This document shows, piece after piece, positions 1 through 9,131 of a stretch of 41,855 nucleotides of DNA. The stretch comes from Myxococcaceae bacterium (GTDB lineage: Bacteria; Myxococcota; Myxococcia; Myxococcales; Myxococcaceae): assembly GCA_016793725.1 (NCBI GenBank), contig JAEUJP010000846.1, positions 1 through 41,855 of the forward strand. The letters are read 5' to 3'. Both the position numbers and the translations under genes were made by a program. Position 1 is the stretch's first letter, and each line of letters starts with the position of its first letter. Below the pieces are notes generated by a model that saw nothing but the letters and a program-made list of their open reading frames with translations, ran no database searches and was not told where the DNA came from.

Positions 1-838
1 ACCGGCGCCGCGGGCGCGACGCTGTCGACGGTGAACGTGTTCGTGTTCGAGACGGGCGACACGTTGCCGCCCGCGTCGGTCGCCGTGACGTTCACCGTGT
101 GGCTGCCCTGCGACAGGTCGGCCGTCGGCGTGAACGAGAACGTGCCGCCCGCAGTCGCCGTCGTCGTGCCGATGACCATGCCGTCGACGCGCACGGTGAC
201 GGTGCTGCCCGCCTCGGCCGTGCCGGTGATGGGCGGCCGCGCCGTGGTGACGGTGCTGCCGTTCGCGGGCGCCTGCACCACCGGCGCCGCGGGCGCGACG
301 CTGTCGACGGTGAACGTGTTCGTGTTCGAGACGGGCGACACGTTGCCGCCCGCGTCGGTCGCCGTGACGTTCACCGTGTGGCTGCCCTGCGACAGGTCGG
401 CCGTCGGGGTGAACGAGAACGTGCCACCCGCAGTCGCCGTCGTCGAGCCGATGACGACCCCGTCGACGCGCACGGTGACGGTGCTGCCCGCCTCGGCCGT
501 GCCGGTGATGGGCGGCCGCGCCGTCGTGACGGTGCTGCCGTTCGCGGGCGCCTGCACCACCGGCGCCGCGGGCGCCACGGTGTCGACGGTGAAGGTGTTG
601 GTGTTCGACGGCAGCGCCGGGGTGCCGGCGGTGACCGACACCGTGTGCGGCCCGTTGCCGAGGCTCGCCGCCGGGGTGAACGAGAAGGTGCCGCCGGCGG
701 TCGCGGTGGTGGTGCCGGCGTTCGCTCCGTCGATGAAGACGGTGACGGTCGAGCCGGCCTCGGCGGTGCCGGTGATGGGCGGCGTCGGGTTGTTCGTGGT
801 GCTGCCGTTCGCCGGCGTGCTCACCACCGGCGGGGCGC
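1..838 (-). repeat. Three tandem 279-bp units encoding Ig-like domains
   Basis: Units begin at 1, 280 and 559 (period 279 bp = 93 codons). Units 1 and 2 are nearly identical at the nucleotide level, differing at only a handful of positions; unit 3 has clearly diverged. They lie inside the reading frame of the Ig-repeat protein and keep it open. The near-identity points to recent duplication or gene conversion, and the array probably continues past the left edge. Confidence 0.9.
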
Positions 839-2522
839 GGCACACGTTCGCCGAGTCGCAGACCGGCGTCGCGCCCGAACACTGCGCGTTGGTCACGCAC
901 TGCACGCACGTGTTCGACGGAGCGCCGCTGCACACCTGCGGCGCCGTGCAGCCGCCCGGCTGGCCGGCGGTGACGGCCGGGTTCGAGCAGACGCCCGCAG
1001 TGCAGGTGTCGGTGGTGCACACGTTGCCGTCGGCGCAGTGCGCGGGCGTGGTGCACTCGACCGGGCAGGGCGGCGTGCCGATGGGCGGCGTCGAGACCTG
1101 CTGAAAGCCGCCGGTGCCGGCGCCGCCGTTCTGCGTCGGGCTCGTGCCGCCCGCCCCGCCCTGCACGTCGACCGTCACCGTCGCCATGCCGGTCGGCGTG
1201 GCCACGAGCACGAAGCCGCCGCCGCCGCCGCCACCGCCACCGTCATCGGTGGTCTGCGTGGTGCCGCCGTTGCCGCCGCGCGAGCGCAGCGTCACGCCCG
1301 CGAAGCTGGTGGAGTTGGTGAAGACGAAGATCGAGCCGCCGCCGCCACCGCCGCCGCCGCCCTCTTGAGGCTGCGTGCCCCCCGAGTCGCCGTCGGCGCG
1401 CACGGTGCCGAGGCCCGACAGGTTCGCCGCACGAATGAGCACGAGGCCGCCGCCCGCCTGCCCGCTCACCGCGCCGACCACTGCCGGGTCATCGAGCGAG
1501 CCCGAGCCGCCGCCGCCGCCCATGAGCAGGCGGGTCAGGTTCGCGTAGCCCTCACCGGGCCGCGGCACGTTCGGGTCCAGATTGGGGTTCGGGCCGACCG
1601 AGCCCACGCCGCCCGGGCGCCCGCCGCCGCCGCCGCCGCCACCCGAGTCGCTCGCCACCGGGCAGCCGCCGGCGTTGCCCGGCCCGCCGCGCTCCGACTC
1701 GCTGCCGAACAGGCCGTCCGTGCCGACCACCACCCCGCCCAGCCGCGAGTACACGCGCGTCGGAGTGCCCGCCAGGCCCTCGCCCTTGCGGCAGAGCTGC
1801 GGGTTGTTGGTCTCGGAGCCCGGCGTGCCCGCGGGGATCACCGGCGAGCCGCCGCGAAAGCCCATGCCCACGACGTCGATCGCGCCGTTGACGATCAGGT
1901 TGCGGCTCACGTCGACCGCGACCACGCCACCCGAGCGCCCGTCCCACGCGAGCGAGGTGAGCGTCGCCCCGGCGGGAATGGTGAGGTCTCGCGCCTCGAG
2001 CACACGCACCACCTGGTAGCGGTGAAAGCCGCTGCCCACGTTGCCGGCCGCGGTGACCGCGTCGGTCGCGAAGTAGCCGTTGGTGAGGCCGCTCATCAGC
2101 GGCAGCGCGCCGGCGGTGACCGGGCCCGCGGCGCGCGCGAGCTCGTAGGTGCCGGCGCGGAAGGTGGCGCCGGCGATGACGCCGCGGCGGTCGGCGCCGC
2201 CCGCGCCGTCGCCGTAGATGCCGTTGGTGAGGTTCTCTTCTCGCTGATCGAGCTCGGCGCCCTGCATCTGAATGACGGCCACGAGATCGCCCGTGGCGAT
2301 CGCCGCTCCGCCGCCGCTGCGCGCCGCAGCGACGGGAATCGACGTGGCCCCCGCGAGCACGAGGGTCGCCACGCCAGGCGGCGACGGGTGAAAGGTGTTG
2401 AGCACCTGCGTACCCGACACCGTGACGTCGCCCGCCCCGCGCCCGCACACCTGCGCGTACGCCACGCCCGGGAGCTGTGCGGCTGCCACGGCCACTGCCA
2501 GAAACGCCCCGAGCGTCTTCAT
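1..2522 (-). CDS. Large secreted Gly-rich protein with C-terminal Ig-like repeats (3' end outside window)
   Basis: Starts with ATG at 2522 and stays open to the left edge (about 840 codons), so the C-terminus is missing. A signal peptide (MKTLGAFLAVAVAAAQLPG, cleavage after AYA) implies export. Residues 25-260 form a beta-rich head. Residues 260-470 hold several poly-Gly blocks (8-10 Gly in a row). Residues 480-560 are Cys-rich (repeats of the CxxNxVCxxxxC kind). From about residue 565, tandem bacterial Ig-like domains of 93 residues begin, with the signature PITGTAEAGSTVTV and SNTNTFTVDS. The start overlaps the stop of the upstream OmpA gene (ATGA), so the two are probably translated together. 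Ig-repeat proteins of this layout occur in myxobacteria (AgmC, an adventurous gliding protein, is one); equating this gene with AgmC is inference. A surface or outer-membrane-associated structural role is likely. Confidence 0.85.
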   Translation of the reverse strand, partial: MKTLGAFLAVAVAAAQLPGVAYAQVCGRGAGDVTVSGTQVLNTFHPSPPGVATLVLAGATSIPVAAARSGGGAAIATGDLVAVIQMQGAELDQREENLTNGIYGDGAGGADRRGVIAGATFRAGTYELARAAGPVTAGALPLMSGLTNGYFATDAVTAAGNVGSGFHRYQVVRVLEARDLTIPAGATLTSLAWDGRSGGVVAVDVSRNLIVNGAIDVVGMGFRGGSPVIPAGTPGSETNNPQLCRKGEGLAGTPTRVYSRLGGVVVGTDGLFGSESERGGPGNAGGCPVASDSGGGGGGGGRPGGVGSVGPNPNLDPNVPRPGEGYANLTRLLMGGGGGSGSLDDPAVVGAVSGQAGGGLVLIRAANLSGLGTVRADGDSGGTQPQEGGGGGGGGGSIFVFTNSTSFAGVTLRSRGGNGGTTQTTDDGGGGGGGGGFVLVATPTGMATVTVDVQGGAGGTSPTQNGGAGTGGFQQVSTPPIGTPPCPVECTTPAHCADGNVCTTDTCTAGVCSNPAVTAGQPGGCTAPQVCSGAPSNTCVQCVTNAQCSGATPVCDSANVCRAPPVVSTPANGSTTNNPTPPITGTAEAGSTVTVFIDGANAGTTTATAGGTFSFTPAASLGNGPHTVSVTAGTPALPSNTNTFTVDTVAPAAPVVQAPANGSTVTTARPPITGTAEAGSTVTVRVDGVVIGSTTATAGGTFSFTPTADLSQGSHTVNVTATDAGGNVSPVSNTNTFTVDSVAPAAPVVQAPANGSTVTTARPPITGTAEAGSTVTVRVDGMVIGTTTATAGGTFSFTPTADLSQGSHTVNVTATDAGGNVSPVSNTNTFTVDSVAPAAP

Positions 2523-4390
2523 TGCGGCACCTCGATCGTCTTCGTCTCAGTCTTGTCTTCGCCCACGATCACGAACTCGACGCGGCGGTTGAGCTCGCGC
2601 CCCGCCGGGGTCGCGTTGTCGGCCATCGGGCGGTCGGGCCCGTAGCCCTTCGCCAGCACGCGCGCCGGGTCGACGCCCTTCTTCACCAGGTACGCGCGCA
2701 CTGCGTCGGCGCGATCTTGAGAGAGCTTCGTGTTGAACGCCGCCGAGCCGCGGCTGTCGGTGTGGCCCTCGACCGCCACGCGCTGCACCTCGGTGTGCTC
2801 CTGCAGCACGGCCGCGACCTGATCGAGCAGCGCGTTGCTGCGGGCCTGAATCGTCGCCTTGCCGGTGTCGAAGTAGACGCGGTCTTTGATGACCAGCTTG
2901 TCGCGGGTAATCACGACCAGCTGCTTCTTCGCCGCGGGGCAGCCCTGGTTCTCTTTCGGGCCAGGCTCCTTGCGGCAGTTGTCTTCGGCGTCTTCGACCC
3001 CGTCTTTGTCTTCGTCGCTCGGCGGGCAGCCGCGGTAGCGCGCGTCACCCTTCTCGTTCGGGCACGCATCGACCGGGTCGAGCAGCCCGTCGCCGTCGGT
3101 GTCACGCACCGGGCAGCCCTGCCGTTCTTTCGGGCCGGGCTCGGTGGGGCACTTGTCGTCGTCGTCCAACAGCCCGTCGCCGTCGGTGTCTTTCTCGGGG
3201 CAGCCCTGCCGCGCTTTCGGGCCCGGCTCGCGCGGGCACCCGTCGACCTCGTCTTCGAGCCCGTCGCCGTCGGTGTCTTTCGCGGGGCAGCCCTTGCGCT
3301 CTTTGGGGCCAGAGACGTCGGGGCACTGATCGTCGGCGTCGAGCACGCCGTCGCGATCGCGATCGGGGCAGCCCTGCGCGAACGCCTGGCCGGGCACGCT
3401 GGGGCACTGGTCGGCCGCGTTCGGCACTGAGTCGCCGTCGAGGTCGAGCTCGGGGCACTGGTCGAGCTCGTACGGCTTGCCCTCGACGCATCGGGCCTTC
3501 GGCCACAAGAAGCTCGCGCCCAGCAGCACGCGAAACGAGGGCGTGCCGGGCGCACGGCCGAAGCCCGGCCCCGCGAGCGCGTGCAGCTCGATCGGCCCGA
3601 CCGGGTACCGCGCGCCCGCCATGAGCTCGGCCGCGGCCGGCTGGCGCGTGAAGGGCACCATCGCGCGCAGGCTCAGCTCGCCGCGCAGCCCGTCGCCCAG
3701 GGTCGTCGCGCCCACCGCGAGGTCGAGCTGCGAGCCGACCTTCTCGGTCATCGAGGTCGAGACCGCCTGCTCCGAGCGCAGCCAGGCGCCGAGCTCGGCG
3801 CTGACGCGCACCCAATCACCGAACGTGCGACCCGCGCCGAGCCGGGGAATGAAGCTCACCGTCGCGTCGCGCGTGAACGCCGAGGCGCTGCCGAAGGGGA
3901 AGCCGACCATCGCGGTCAGGGCGAGATCGATGGGGGCCCCCCGCTCTTCCGACAAGAAGCCGAGGCGCGCCTGAAGATACGGAGTACCGAGCGCCGTCGT
4001 CGGCACGCTCGAGACCCCCAGCACGTCGAGGCCCTTCGAGCCGCCCTGCCACAGCACCACCGGCAGCTGCAGGCCGACCTCGAGCCAGCGCGTGATGCCG
4101 TACGCGGCCACCAGGTGCGCCGTGACGCGGCTGCCCACCACCGTGGTGAGGCGCGCGCCCTGCGCGTCACGAAAAACCAGCGGGTCGTGCTCGTAGTGCG
4201 CCCACAGCGACACGCGGAGCTGACGCTGCGAGAGCAGATCGCCGCCGCCCACCAGCATGCCGCCCTTCGCCGACGGGTTCAGCGTCAGGCGCTCGAGCTC
4301 GATCTGCGGAGGCGCCGCCAACTGGGCTGCGGCGAGTTGCGGGAGAACCACGACGAGGAGGAACACCACTCGGAGGGCTGTGGACGTCAC
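2519..4390 (-). CDS. OmpA-family outer-membrane protein with thrombospondin type 3 repeats
   Basis: A 623-residue protein starting with GTG, with an N-terminal signal peptide (hydrophobic to about residue 22, ending QLAAAQ). Residues 23-300 resemble an outer-membrane beta-barrel: alternating short hydrophobic and polar strands. Residues 305-490 hold about seven Asp-rich, Cys-containing TSP3 repeats (DTDGDGLxDxxDxCP, GPKxRQGCP), known to bind calcium. Residues 500-615 are an OmpA C-terminal domain with EGHTDSRGS and the RELNRRVEF signature, which binds peptidoglycan in this family. It therefore likely ties the outer membrane to the wall through a Ca-stabilised rigid stalk. Its TGA stop overlaps the ATG of the downstream Ig-repeat gene by four bases, implying translational coupling and a shared surface function. 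Confidence 0.93.
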   Translation of the reverse strand: MTSTALRVVFLLVVVLPQLAAAQLAAPPQIELERLTLNPSAKGGMLVGGGDLLSQRQLRVSLWAHYEHDPLVFRDAQGARLTTVVGSRVTAHLVAAYGITRWLEVGLQLPVVLWQGGSKGLDVLGVSSVPTTALGTPYLQARLGFLSEERGAPIDLALTAMVGFPFGSASAFTRDATVSFIPRLGAGRTFGDWVRVSAELGAWLRSEQAVSTSMTEKVGSQLDLAVGATTLGDGLRGELSLRAMVPFTRQPAAAELMAGARYPVGPIELHALAGPGFGRAPGTPSFRVLLGASFLWPKARCVEGKPYELDQCPELDLDGDSVPNAADQCPSVPGQAFAQGCPDRDRDGVLDADDQCPDVSGPKERKGCPAKDTDGDGLEDEVDGCPREPGPKARQGCPEKDTDGDGLLDDDDKCPTEPGPKERQGCPVRDTDGDGLLDPVDACPNEKGDARYRGCPPSDEDKDGVEDAEDNCRKEPGPKENQGCPAAKKQLVVITRDKLVIKDRVYFDTGKATIQARSNALLDQVAAVLQEHTEVQRVAVEGHTDSRGSAAFNTKLSQDRADAVRAYLVKKGVDPARVLAKGYGPDRPMADNATPAGRELNRRVEFVIVGEDKTETKTIEVPQ

Positions 4391-4539
4391 CGGGACGCGA
4401 AGCCTAGCGGCGAGGGGGTGTGGGGAAGAAAGAAACCGCCGCGCGCGGGGTGGGTGGGCGCGACCCAGCGGCTACGCCTGAAAAACGTGAAATCCGAGAG
4501 TTGAAACCGGCCGCGCGCAGCGGTACGGCGCCACGACCC

Positions 4540-4956
4540 ATGCGCGCCGTCGTGCTCGCGGCCCTGCTGCTCGCCGCCTGTGAAAAGAAGCCGAAGCCCG
4601 CTGCGGCTCCGCAGCCTCCCGTGACGCGCGAGAGCGGGCTCACGGTTCAGGTCTTGAGGCCGGGCGACGGTGACGACGCGAAGAGCGGTGACAAGGTGAC
4701 GGTGCACTACGTGGGCACGCTCGCCGACGGCGGAGCGCAGTTCGACAGCACGCGCGACCGCGACCAGCCCTTTCAGTTCTGGGTGGGCGAGCGCCAGGTC
4801 ATCGAAGGGTGGGACGAGGGAATTCTCGGCATGCGCGAAGGTGAGCTGCGCAGGCTCACGGTGCCGCCGAAGCTCGGCTACGGGTCCGAGCGCAAGCCCG
4901 GCATCCCGCCGAACTCGACGCTGGTCTTCGAGGTCGAGCTCGTCGACGTGCGCTGA
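4540..4956 (+). CDS. FKBP-type peptidyl-prolyl isomerase lipoprotein
   Basis: A 138-residue lipoprotein. I chose the ATG at 4540 because it begins directly with a signal peptide and lipobox (LLLAAC, Cys14); an upstream in-frame ATG at 4420 would bury that signal behind 40 unlikely residues. After a short Lys/Pro/Ala linker, residues 32-138 form a complete FKBP domain: VTVHYVGTLADG, FDST, VIEGWDEGILGM, and the C-terminal LVFEVELVDV strand. The family catalyses cis-trans isomerisation of Xaa-Pro bonds; here it would act in the periplasm or at a membrane surface. It is divergent from the OmpA/Ig-repeat operon, which fits a role in folding exported proteins. A gliding lipoprotein of M. xanthus, AgmO, is described as this type; the match is suggestive only. 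Confidence 0.92.
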   Translation: MRAVVLAALLLAACEKKPKPAAAPQPPVTRESGLTVQVLRPGDGDDAKSGDKVTVHYVGTLADGGAQFDSTRDRDQPFQFWVGERQVIEGWDEGILGMREGELRRLTVPPKLGYGSERKPGIPPNSTLVFEVELVDVR

Positions 4957-4999
4957 GCAGCGGCTTCGACCCACGGGTCTTCGAGCTTCGGCGCGAGGC

Positions 5000-5884
5000 T
5001 CAGAACGCCGCGATGGGCACCGGCATCAGCGTCAGCACGAAGAAGACGAAGCAGGTGGCGCACACCACCTTGCGGCTGAACGAGAGCGGCACGTGGGGCG
5101 CGGCGACCTCGGGGTGGCGAAAGCCGACGACGCGCGTGGTGATGACGAGCCAGATGAGCCACGTCGCGCTGAAGAAGAGCACGAGGCACGCCATGGCGAA
5201 CGCGACGGCCTTGCCGAGCGGCACGGCGTGTGGGCCGAACCAGGCATGCGTGAGGTGGCCGCCGTCGAGCTGACCGATGGGCATGAGGTTCAGCATCGTC
5301 ATCACCATGCCGAACCACGTGCCGAGAATGATGGGCGTCGCGAGAATGTCGTGCCGACCGACGAGCAGGCGCTCGAGCCCGTACGAGATGAGGTTCTGGC
5401 CGAACTCGTACCGCGTGAGGTTCGGAGCCTCTTGCGTCATCGCCCAGCGAATCGCTCCCTGCACGACGTTGAAGAGCGACATCTCGCCGGGGAAGGTGAG
5501 CGCGGGCGCGCTGATGTCGACCACGGTGGCGGTGGCGACGCCGTAGACGAGCAGGGGTATGGCGACGGCGAGGCCGGCGAGCGGCCCCGCGGCGCCGATG
5601 TCGACGAGCGCGTCGCGCGTGGGAATGCGGCCACGAATGCGAATGACGGCGCCGAACGTGCCGAACCCGATCGGCACGGGGATGAAGTAGGGCAGCGACG
5701 ACGGCACGCCGTGGTACCGCGCCATCACGTAGTGCCCCATCTCGTGCGACCCGAGAATGCCGACGATGGTCGCCGCGAAGACGGCGGCCTCGGCGGGCGT
5801 GCCGCCGTAATAGAAGCGGTAGCACGACCACGTGGTGACACACGTGCCGACGAACAAGAAGAGATGTACTGCAGCGCGCTTCAA
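5000..5884 (-). CDS. Site-2-type M50 intramembrane/membrane metalloprotease
   Basis: A 294-residue polytopic membrane protein. The zinc site is visible: HEMGH at residues 47-51 within a hydrophobic helix and the second-site motif QLDGGH with Asp207. There are about six or seven hydrophobic segments. No PDZ domain is present, so this is the compact M50 form rather than RseP-like. Family members cleave membrane-anchored substrates such as anti-sigma factors or precursors; the substrate here is unknown. It lies 13 bp downstream of the MopE-like lipoprotein gene on the same strand, so they are probably co-transcribed. It converges on the FKBP lipoprotein gene (43 bp between stops). Confidence 0.9.
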   Translation of the reverse strand: MKRAAVHLFLFVGTCVTTWSCYRFYYGGTPAEAAVFAATIVGILGSHEMGHYVMARYHGVPSSLPYFIPVPIGFGTFGAVIRIRGRIPTRDALVDIGAAGPLAGLAVAIPLLVYGVATATVVDISAPALTFPGEMSLFNVVQGAIRWAMTQEAPNLTRYEFGQNLISYGLERLLVGRHDILATPIILGTWFGMVMTMLNLMPIGQLDGGHLTHAWFGPHAVPLGKAVAFAMACLVLFFSATWLIWLVITTRVVGFRHPEVAAPHVPLSFSRKVVCATCFVFFVLTLMPVPIAAF

Positions 5885-5897
5885 CTTCGGCCGGGCG

Positions 5898-7910
5898 TCA
5901 GTGTTTGCAGAACTCGGCGGCGGTCGCCGGCTGCTGACCTTGCGGCGTCGACTGCCGCGAGCCCATGTCGGCGAAGCGGTGGCTCGTGTAGTTGAACACC
6001 GGCGAGCTCATGTTCATGGTCGAGTCGACGCAGAGCGCGTTGCCGGTGCCGCCGGCCGACGGCATGCCGTCGCGGGTGGGGTCGGCGCTGTGGCTCGGCA
6101 CCGTCTCGATGTTGCACGAGGTGAGCATGCCGCCGGTGACCTGGGCGGTGACGACGGCGACGTTCCAGAAGTCGCCGGTCGCGTCGTTGCCCGGCCGGTT
6201 CATCACGGGGAAGCTGGTCTGGCCGGTCGCCGGGTTGTAGCCGACCGAGAGCAGGCGCTGCCCGTTGCAGTACACGTTCACGTGCGGCTTCGTCGCGACC
6301 GCGCCGCTGTAGTGGTTCACGCCGACGATGAACTTGTCGCCGTTGTTCGGGTTGTCGACGTTGATGTTCTCGGGGCCGCAGAACGCGTCGCGAAACTGGT
6401 TGGCCGCGGTGCCGGTGAACAGCGGGTTGCTCTCGCTGCGGTTGCAGCGCACGTTGTCGCGGTCGAGGCGCGGGTTGTCGCACTGCGCCATCGGCGCGCG
6501 AAGGCTGCCCCAGCCGTGGCACGTGTCGAACGCCGACTGCGCGTAGCCCCAGCCGACGTCAGCTGACGCGCAGTTGAGGTAGTAGCAGTCTTGCCCCATG
6601 CCGGTGCACGTGGTGTCCCAGCCCTTCTGTGCGCAGGTCGTGCCCTGGAGCCGCGCGAAGTGCAGGTCGATGTCGGTGGAGCCGGCCGTGTCCCAGCACA
6701 GCTCGGCGCGCACGCCGGGCGCGCGCACCTGAACCTTCTGCGTGCAGACGTATTGTTTGCCGTTGAGGGTGAACTCGCCCTGCACGAGGTAGTCGCCCGA
6801 GAGCGCGAACGCGGGGAAGAGCTGACCGCCCGAGACGCCGGCGCCGTAGTTGTTCGCCTGAATCGCGATGACGGGAGCGCCCGGGGTCGCCACGTACTTC
6901 TGTGCGGCGGTGTCGAAGCTCACGGGCGTGCGGGTGCCGCGGCGCGCGTTGGCGACGGTGGAGTTCGCGTTCACGTAGAGCGCGAAGGTGGGGAAGGGCA
7001 GAACGTTGTCGCAGTCACCGCCGAGCACCGTCCACGACCAGTTGCTGGCGGCGGTGCGCTGGGCCATGTCGGTGATCCACTGCGAGCCGTCGACGATGGG
7101 AATCGCGGTGGGCGACGGGTACGGCCGCATGTCGATCGGCTGCGTCGGGCAGCGCACGACGTCGGGGCACTGGCACCCGGTGAGGCTGCTGTTGCCGTCG
7201 AGGCCGTCGCAGTTGAAGTCGCCCGGCGAGCAGGTGTCGCTGCGGGCGGGGCGTGAGGCGCCGCGGCAGACACCGCTCCAGGTGGCGAGCTCGCCGCCGG
7301 CGCAGTCGAGGCTGCCCTTCGCGTTCGGGTTGCACCAGCCGACGGGCTGGCCGGTGGTGGGGTCGGCCTGCGTCGCGGGCACGAGCCAGCAGTCGCGCGT
7401 CTGACCGTTGCCGGGGCACGCGCAGCCCTCGTCGGCGAGGCCGTCGCAGTCGTCGTCGAAGCCGTTGCCGTTGGTGCTGTTGAGGCGCATCGCGGGCACG
7501 CCGCCGGCGCTGAGAATCGCGTCGACGCGGCCGTCGCACTCGGGCACGTTTTCGCCGACGTACGCGCACTGTCGCGGAAGCGGAGGGTTGCCCGCGTCGA
7601 TGGGGCCGCAGCCGCCGTCGTAGTCGTTGGCGCCGCCGTCTTCGCCGGGCGGCTCCATGAAGCCGCCGGTGCCGCCGCCGGTGCCGTTGTTGCCGCCGCC
7701 GGTGCTGTTGTTGCCGCCGGTGCCGCTGTTGCCGCCGGTGCTGTTGTTGCCGCCCGTGCCGGTGTTGCCGCCCGTGCCGTTGCCGCCGGTGCCGGTGTTG
7801 CCGCCGGTGCCGCCGATGATGACTTCACCGCCGCAGTTGCAGCCGATCAGACCGATGGCGCTGCAGAGAAAGAGGACCCGGACCGGGAGTACGCGCATGA
7901 GGGCGCGCAC
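5898..7910 (-). CDS. Cys-rich MopE-like lipoprotein with Gly-Thr-Asn linker
   Basis: A 670-residue predicted lipoprotein (signal to SAIGLIGC, Cys24). Residues about 32-82 are a low-complexity Gly/Thr/Asn linker (runs of TGGN) that would hold the rest away from the membrane. A DDDCDGLADEGC motif near residue 160 matches the MopE-type putative metal-binding repeat common in myxobacterial surface proteins, and a second weaker copy (FNCDGLDGN) follows. The remaining 450 residues are beta-rich with many Cys (for example CDNPRLDRDNVRCNRSE), suggesting disulfides outside the cytoplasm. A WDTAGSTDIDLHF segment resembles extracellular beta-sandwich domains in other myxobacterial lipoproteins. No catalytic motif is recognised. 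First gene of a likely two-gene unit with the M50 protease. Confidence 0.88.
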   Translation of the reverse strand: MRALMRVLPVRVLFLCSAIGLIGCNCGGEVIIGGTGGNTGTGGNGTGGNTGTGGNNSTGGNSGTGGNNSTGGGNNGTGGGTGGFMEPPGEDGGANDYDGGCGPIDAGNPPLPRQCAYVGENVPECDGRVDAILSAGGVPAMRLNSTNGNGFDDDCDGLADEGCACPGNGQTRDCWLVPATQADPTTGQPVGWCNPNAKGSLDCAGGELATWSGVCRGASRPARSDTCSPGDFNCDGLDGNSSLTGCQCPDVVRCPTQPIDMRPYPSPTAIPIVDGSQWITDMAQRTAASNWSWTVLGGDCDNVLPFPTFALYVNANSTVANARRGTRTPVSFDTAAQKYVATPGAPVIAIQANNYGAGVSGGQLFPAFALSGDYLVQGEFTLNGKQYVCTQKVQVRAPGVRAELCWDTAGSTDIDLHFARLQGTTCAQKGWDTTCTGMGQDCYYLNCASADVGWGYAQSAFDTCHGWGSLRAPMAQCDNPRLDRDNVRCNRSESNPLFTGTAANQFRDAFCGPENINVDNPNNGDKFIVGVNHYSGAVATKPHVNVYCNGQRLLSVGYNPATGQTSFPVMNRPGNDATGDFWNVAVVTAQVTGGMLTSCNIETVPSHSADPTRDGMPSAGGTGNALCVDSTMNMSSPVFNYTSHRFADMGSRQSTPQGQQPATAAEFCKH

Positions 7911-7981
7911 CCTACTTCAGCCGCCCGTGTCGATGACAAGTCGAGGCTTCTCAGGAATCGAGAGGAGAGCGAGACGTCCAC

Positions 7982-8014
7982 CGCTCCGCCCTGAGCGGAG
8001 CGAAGCGAAGTCGA
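7982..8014. repeat. REP-like intergenic hairpin downstream of the Rieske gene
   Basis: Perfect 8-bp arms CGCTCCGC (7982-7989) and GCGGAGCG (7995-8002) enclose CCTGA, followed by AAGCGAAGTCGAAGGG. The pattern CCCTGAGC...AAGTCGAAGGG resembles a short dispersed element seen between genes in many high-GC bacteria. It sits 18 bp past the Rieske stop and may end that transcript, but there is no T-run. Confidence 0.5.
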
Positions 8015-8019
8015 AGGGG

Positions 8020-9096
8020 TTACGTGCGCATCTTCACGCGGTGCTCTTTGACTTCCGCCGCGGGCGGCGTCTTGTGCGCGTGCTGCTCGAGCAGCCGCCA
8101 GATTTCGTGGCCGAGCACATCGAGCTCGGTCGACGTGTAGCGCTCGCCGAACTTGCGAATGACGTCGGTCTGGGCGCGCAAGATGACGGCGTCTTGCGCA
8201 AAAATTCGCTCGGCCACGGGCGTGATGAACGGGCGCACGAGCCAGTTGGGTATGGGCAGGCGGTAGGTGACGACGGCCCAGACACGGGTGAGGTAGTCGT
8301 CGAGCGGCGTCATCACCGAGGTGGTGACGAGGTGGCTCTTGTCGCCGAGGCGGTACTCGACCTGCGCGATGCTGGGCAGGAGGAAGCGGTCGAAGTGGGT
8401 GACGACGCCTCCCTGCGGAGCGAGCAGCCGACCGGCGAGGCCTTTCGGAGCGGGCTCGCCGACGTATTCGGCCTCGGCCATGGCGGCGTGGCGGCGAATG
8501 ACGACCTCGACCTCGTTCTTCTTCTCGGCGGTGCGAAAGAGGCCGCCGTGCAGAAAGGCGGTGTGCGGCACGTCGAGCGTGTTCTCGATGACCGCGTGCA
8601 GGGTCGAGGTGACGGTGAAGTCGCGGCGCACGGTCGAGTAGCGCGCGTCGTCGAGGTTGGGGAAACGGTACGGGCCCTCGGCGGGCGTGGGGCCGGGCGT
8701 GGAGTAGACCCAGATGAAGCCATCGAGCTCAGCGGTGGGGTACGCCTCGGCGCAGCGGGAGCGGATGTTCACCTGCTCGCTGATCAGCCCCGGCACCGCG
8801 TTGCAGGCGCCCGAGCCGTCGAAGCGCCAGCCGTGGTACGCGCACTGGAGCTCGCCCTGCTTCGTCACCGTGCCGAGCGAGAGGGGGATGTTGCGGTGCG
8901 GGCAGCGGTCGAGCAGGGCGGCGGGCTTGCCGTCGGCCGAGCGGAAGAGCACGAGCGGCGTGCCCTGCAGCGTGAACGGCATCGGCCTCTTCGCCCTCAG
9001 CGCGCGCGACTCGCACGCGATGAACCACGCATCGGGGAGCTTCACGACGCTGGTCTTGGGGGGAATCGCCGACACCGTCTGCTCTTTATCGCGCAT
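8020..9096 (-). CDS. Rieske non-heme iron oxygenase (aromatic-ring or PaO-like)
   Basis: A 358-residue soluble protein. The Rieske [2Fe-2S] ligands are in place: Cys65-Pro-His67 and Cys85-x2-His88 (RCPHRNIPL, CAYHGW). The mononuclear iron site follows in the pattern ENTLDVPHTAFLH, giving Asp175, His178 and His183. Length and layout fit the alpha subunit of Rieske oxygenases, closest by eye to the pheophorbide-oxygenase/vanillate-demethylase-like single-subunit types. They hydroxylate or demethylate ring compounds using electrons from a separate reductase; no reductase or ferredoxin gene is in this window, so the substrate and partner are unknown. It is divergent from the RHS lipoprotein gene, with 138 bp between starts. 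Confidence 0.92.
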   Translation of the reverse strand: MRDKEQTVSAIPPKTSVVKLPDAWFIACESRALRAKRPMPFTLQGTPLVLFRSADGKPAALLDRCPHRNIPLSLGTVTKQGELQCAYHGWRFDGSGACNAVPGLISEQVNIRSRCAEAYPTAELDGFIWVYSTPGPTPAEGPYRFPNLDDARYSTVRRDFTVTSTLHAVIENTLDVPHTAFLHGGLFRTAEKKNEVEVVIRRHAAMAEAEYVGEPAPKGLAGRLLAPQGGVVTHFDRFLLPSIAQVEYRLGDKSHLVTTSVMTPLDDYLTRVWAVVTYRLPIPNWLVRPFITPVAERIFAQDAVILRAQTDVIRKFGERYTSTELDVLGHEIWRLLEQHAHKTPPAAEVKEHRVKMRT

Positions 9097-9131
9097 GCGC
9101 CGGCTAACACGAAAGGCTTAGCGGCCAGCTC

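Noticed and set aside
1..2645. Long plus-strand open frames over the Ig-repeat and OmpA genes
   Set aside because: They are antisense shadows in GC-rich DNA: Arg/Ala/His-rich, no domains, while the minus strand encodes clear signal peptides and domains.
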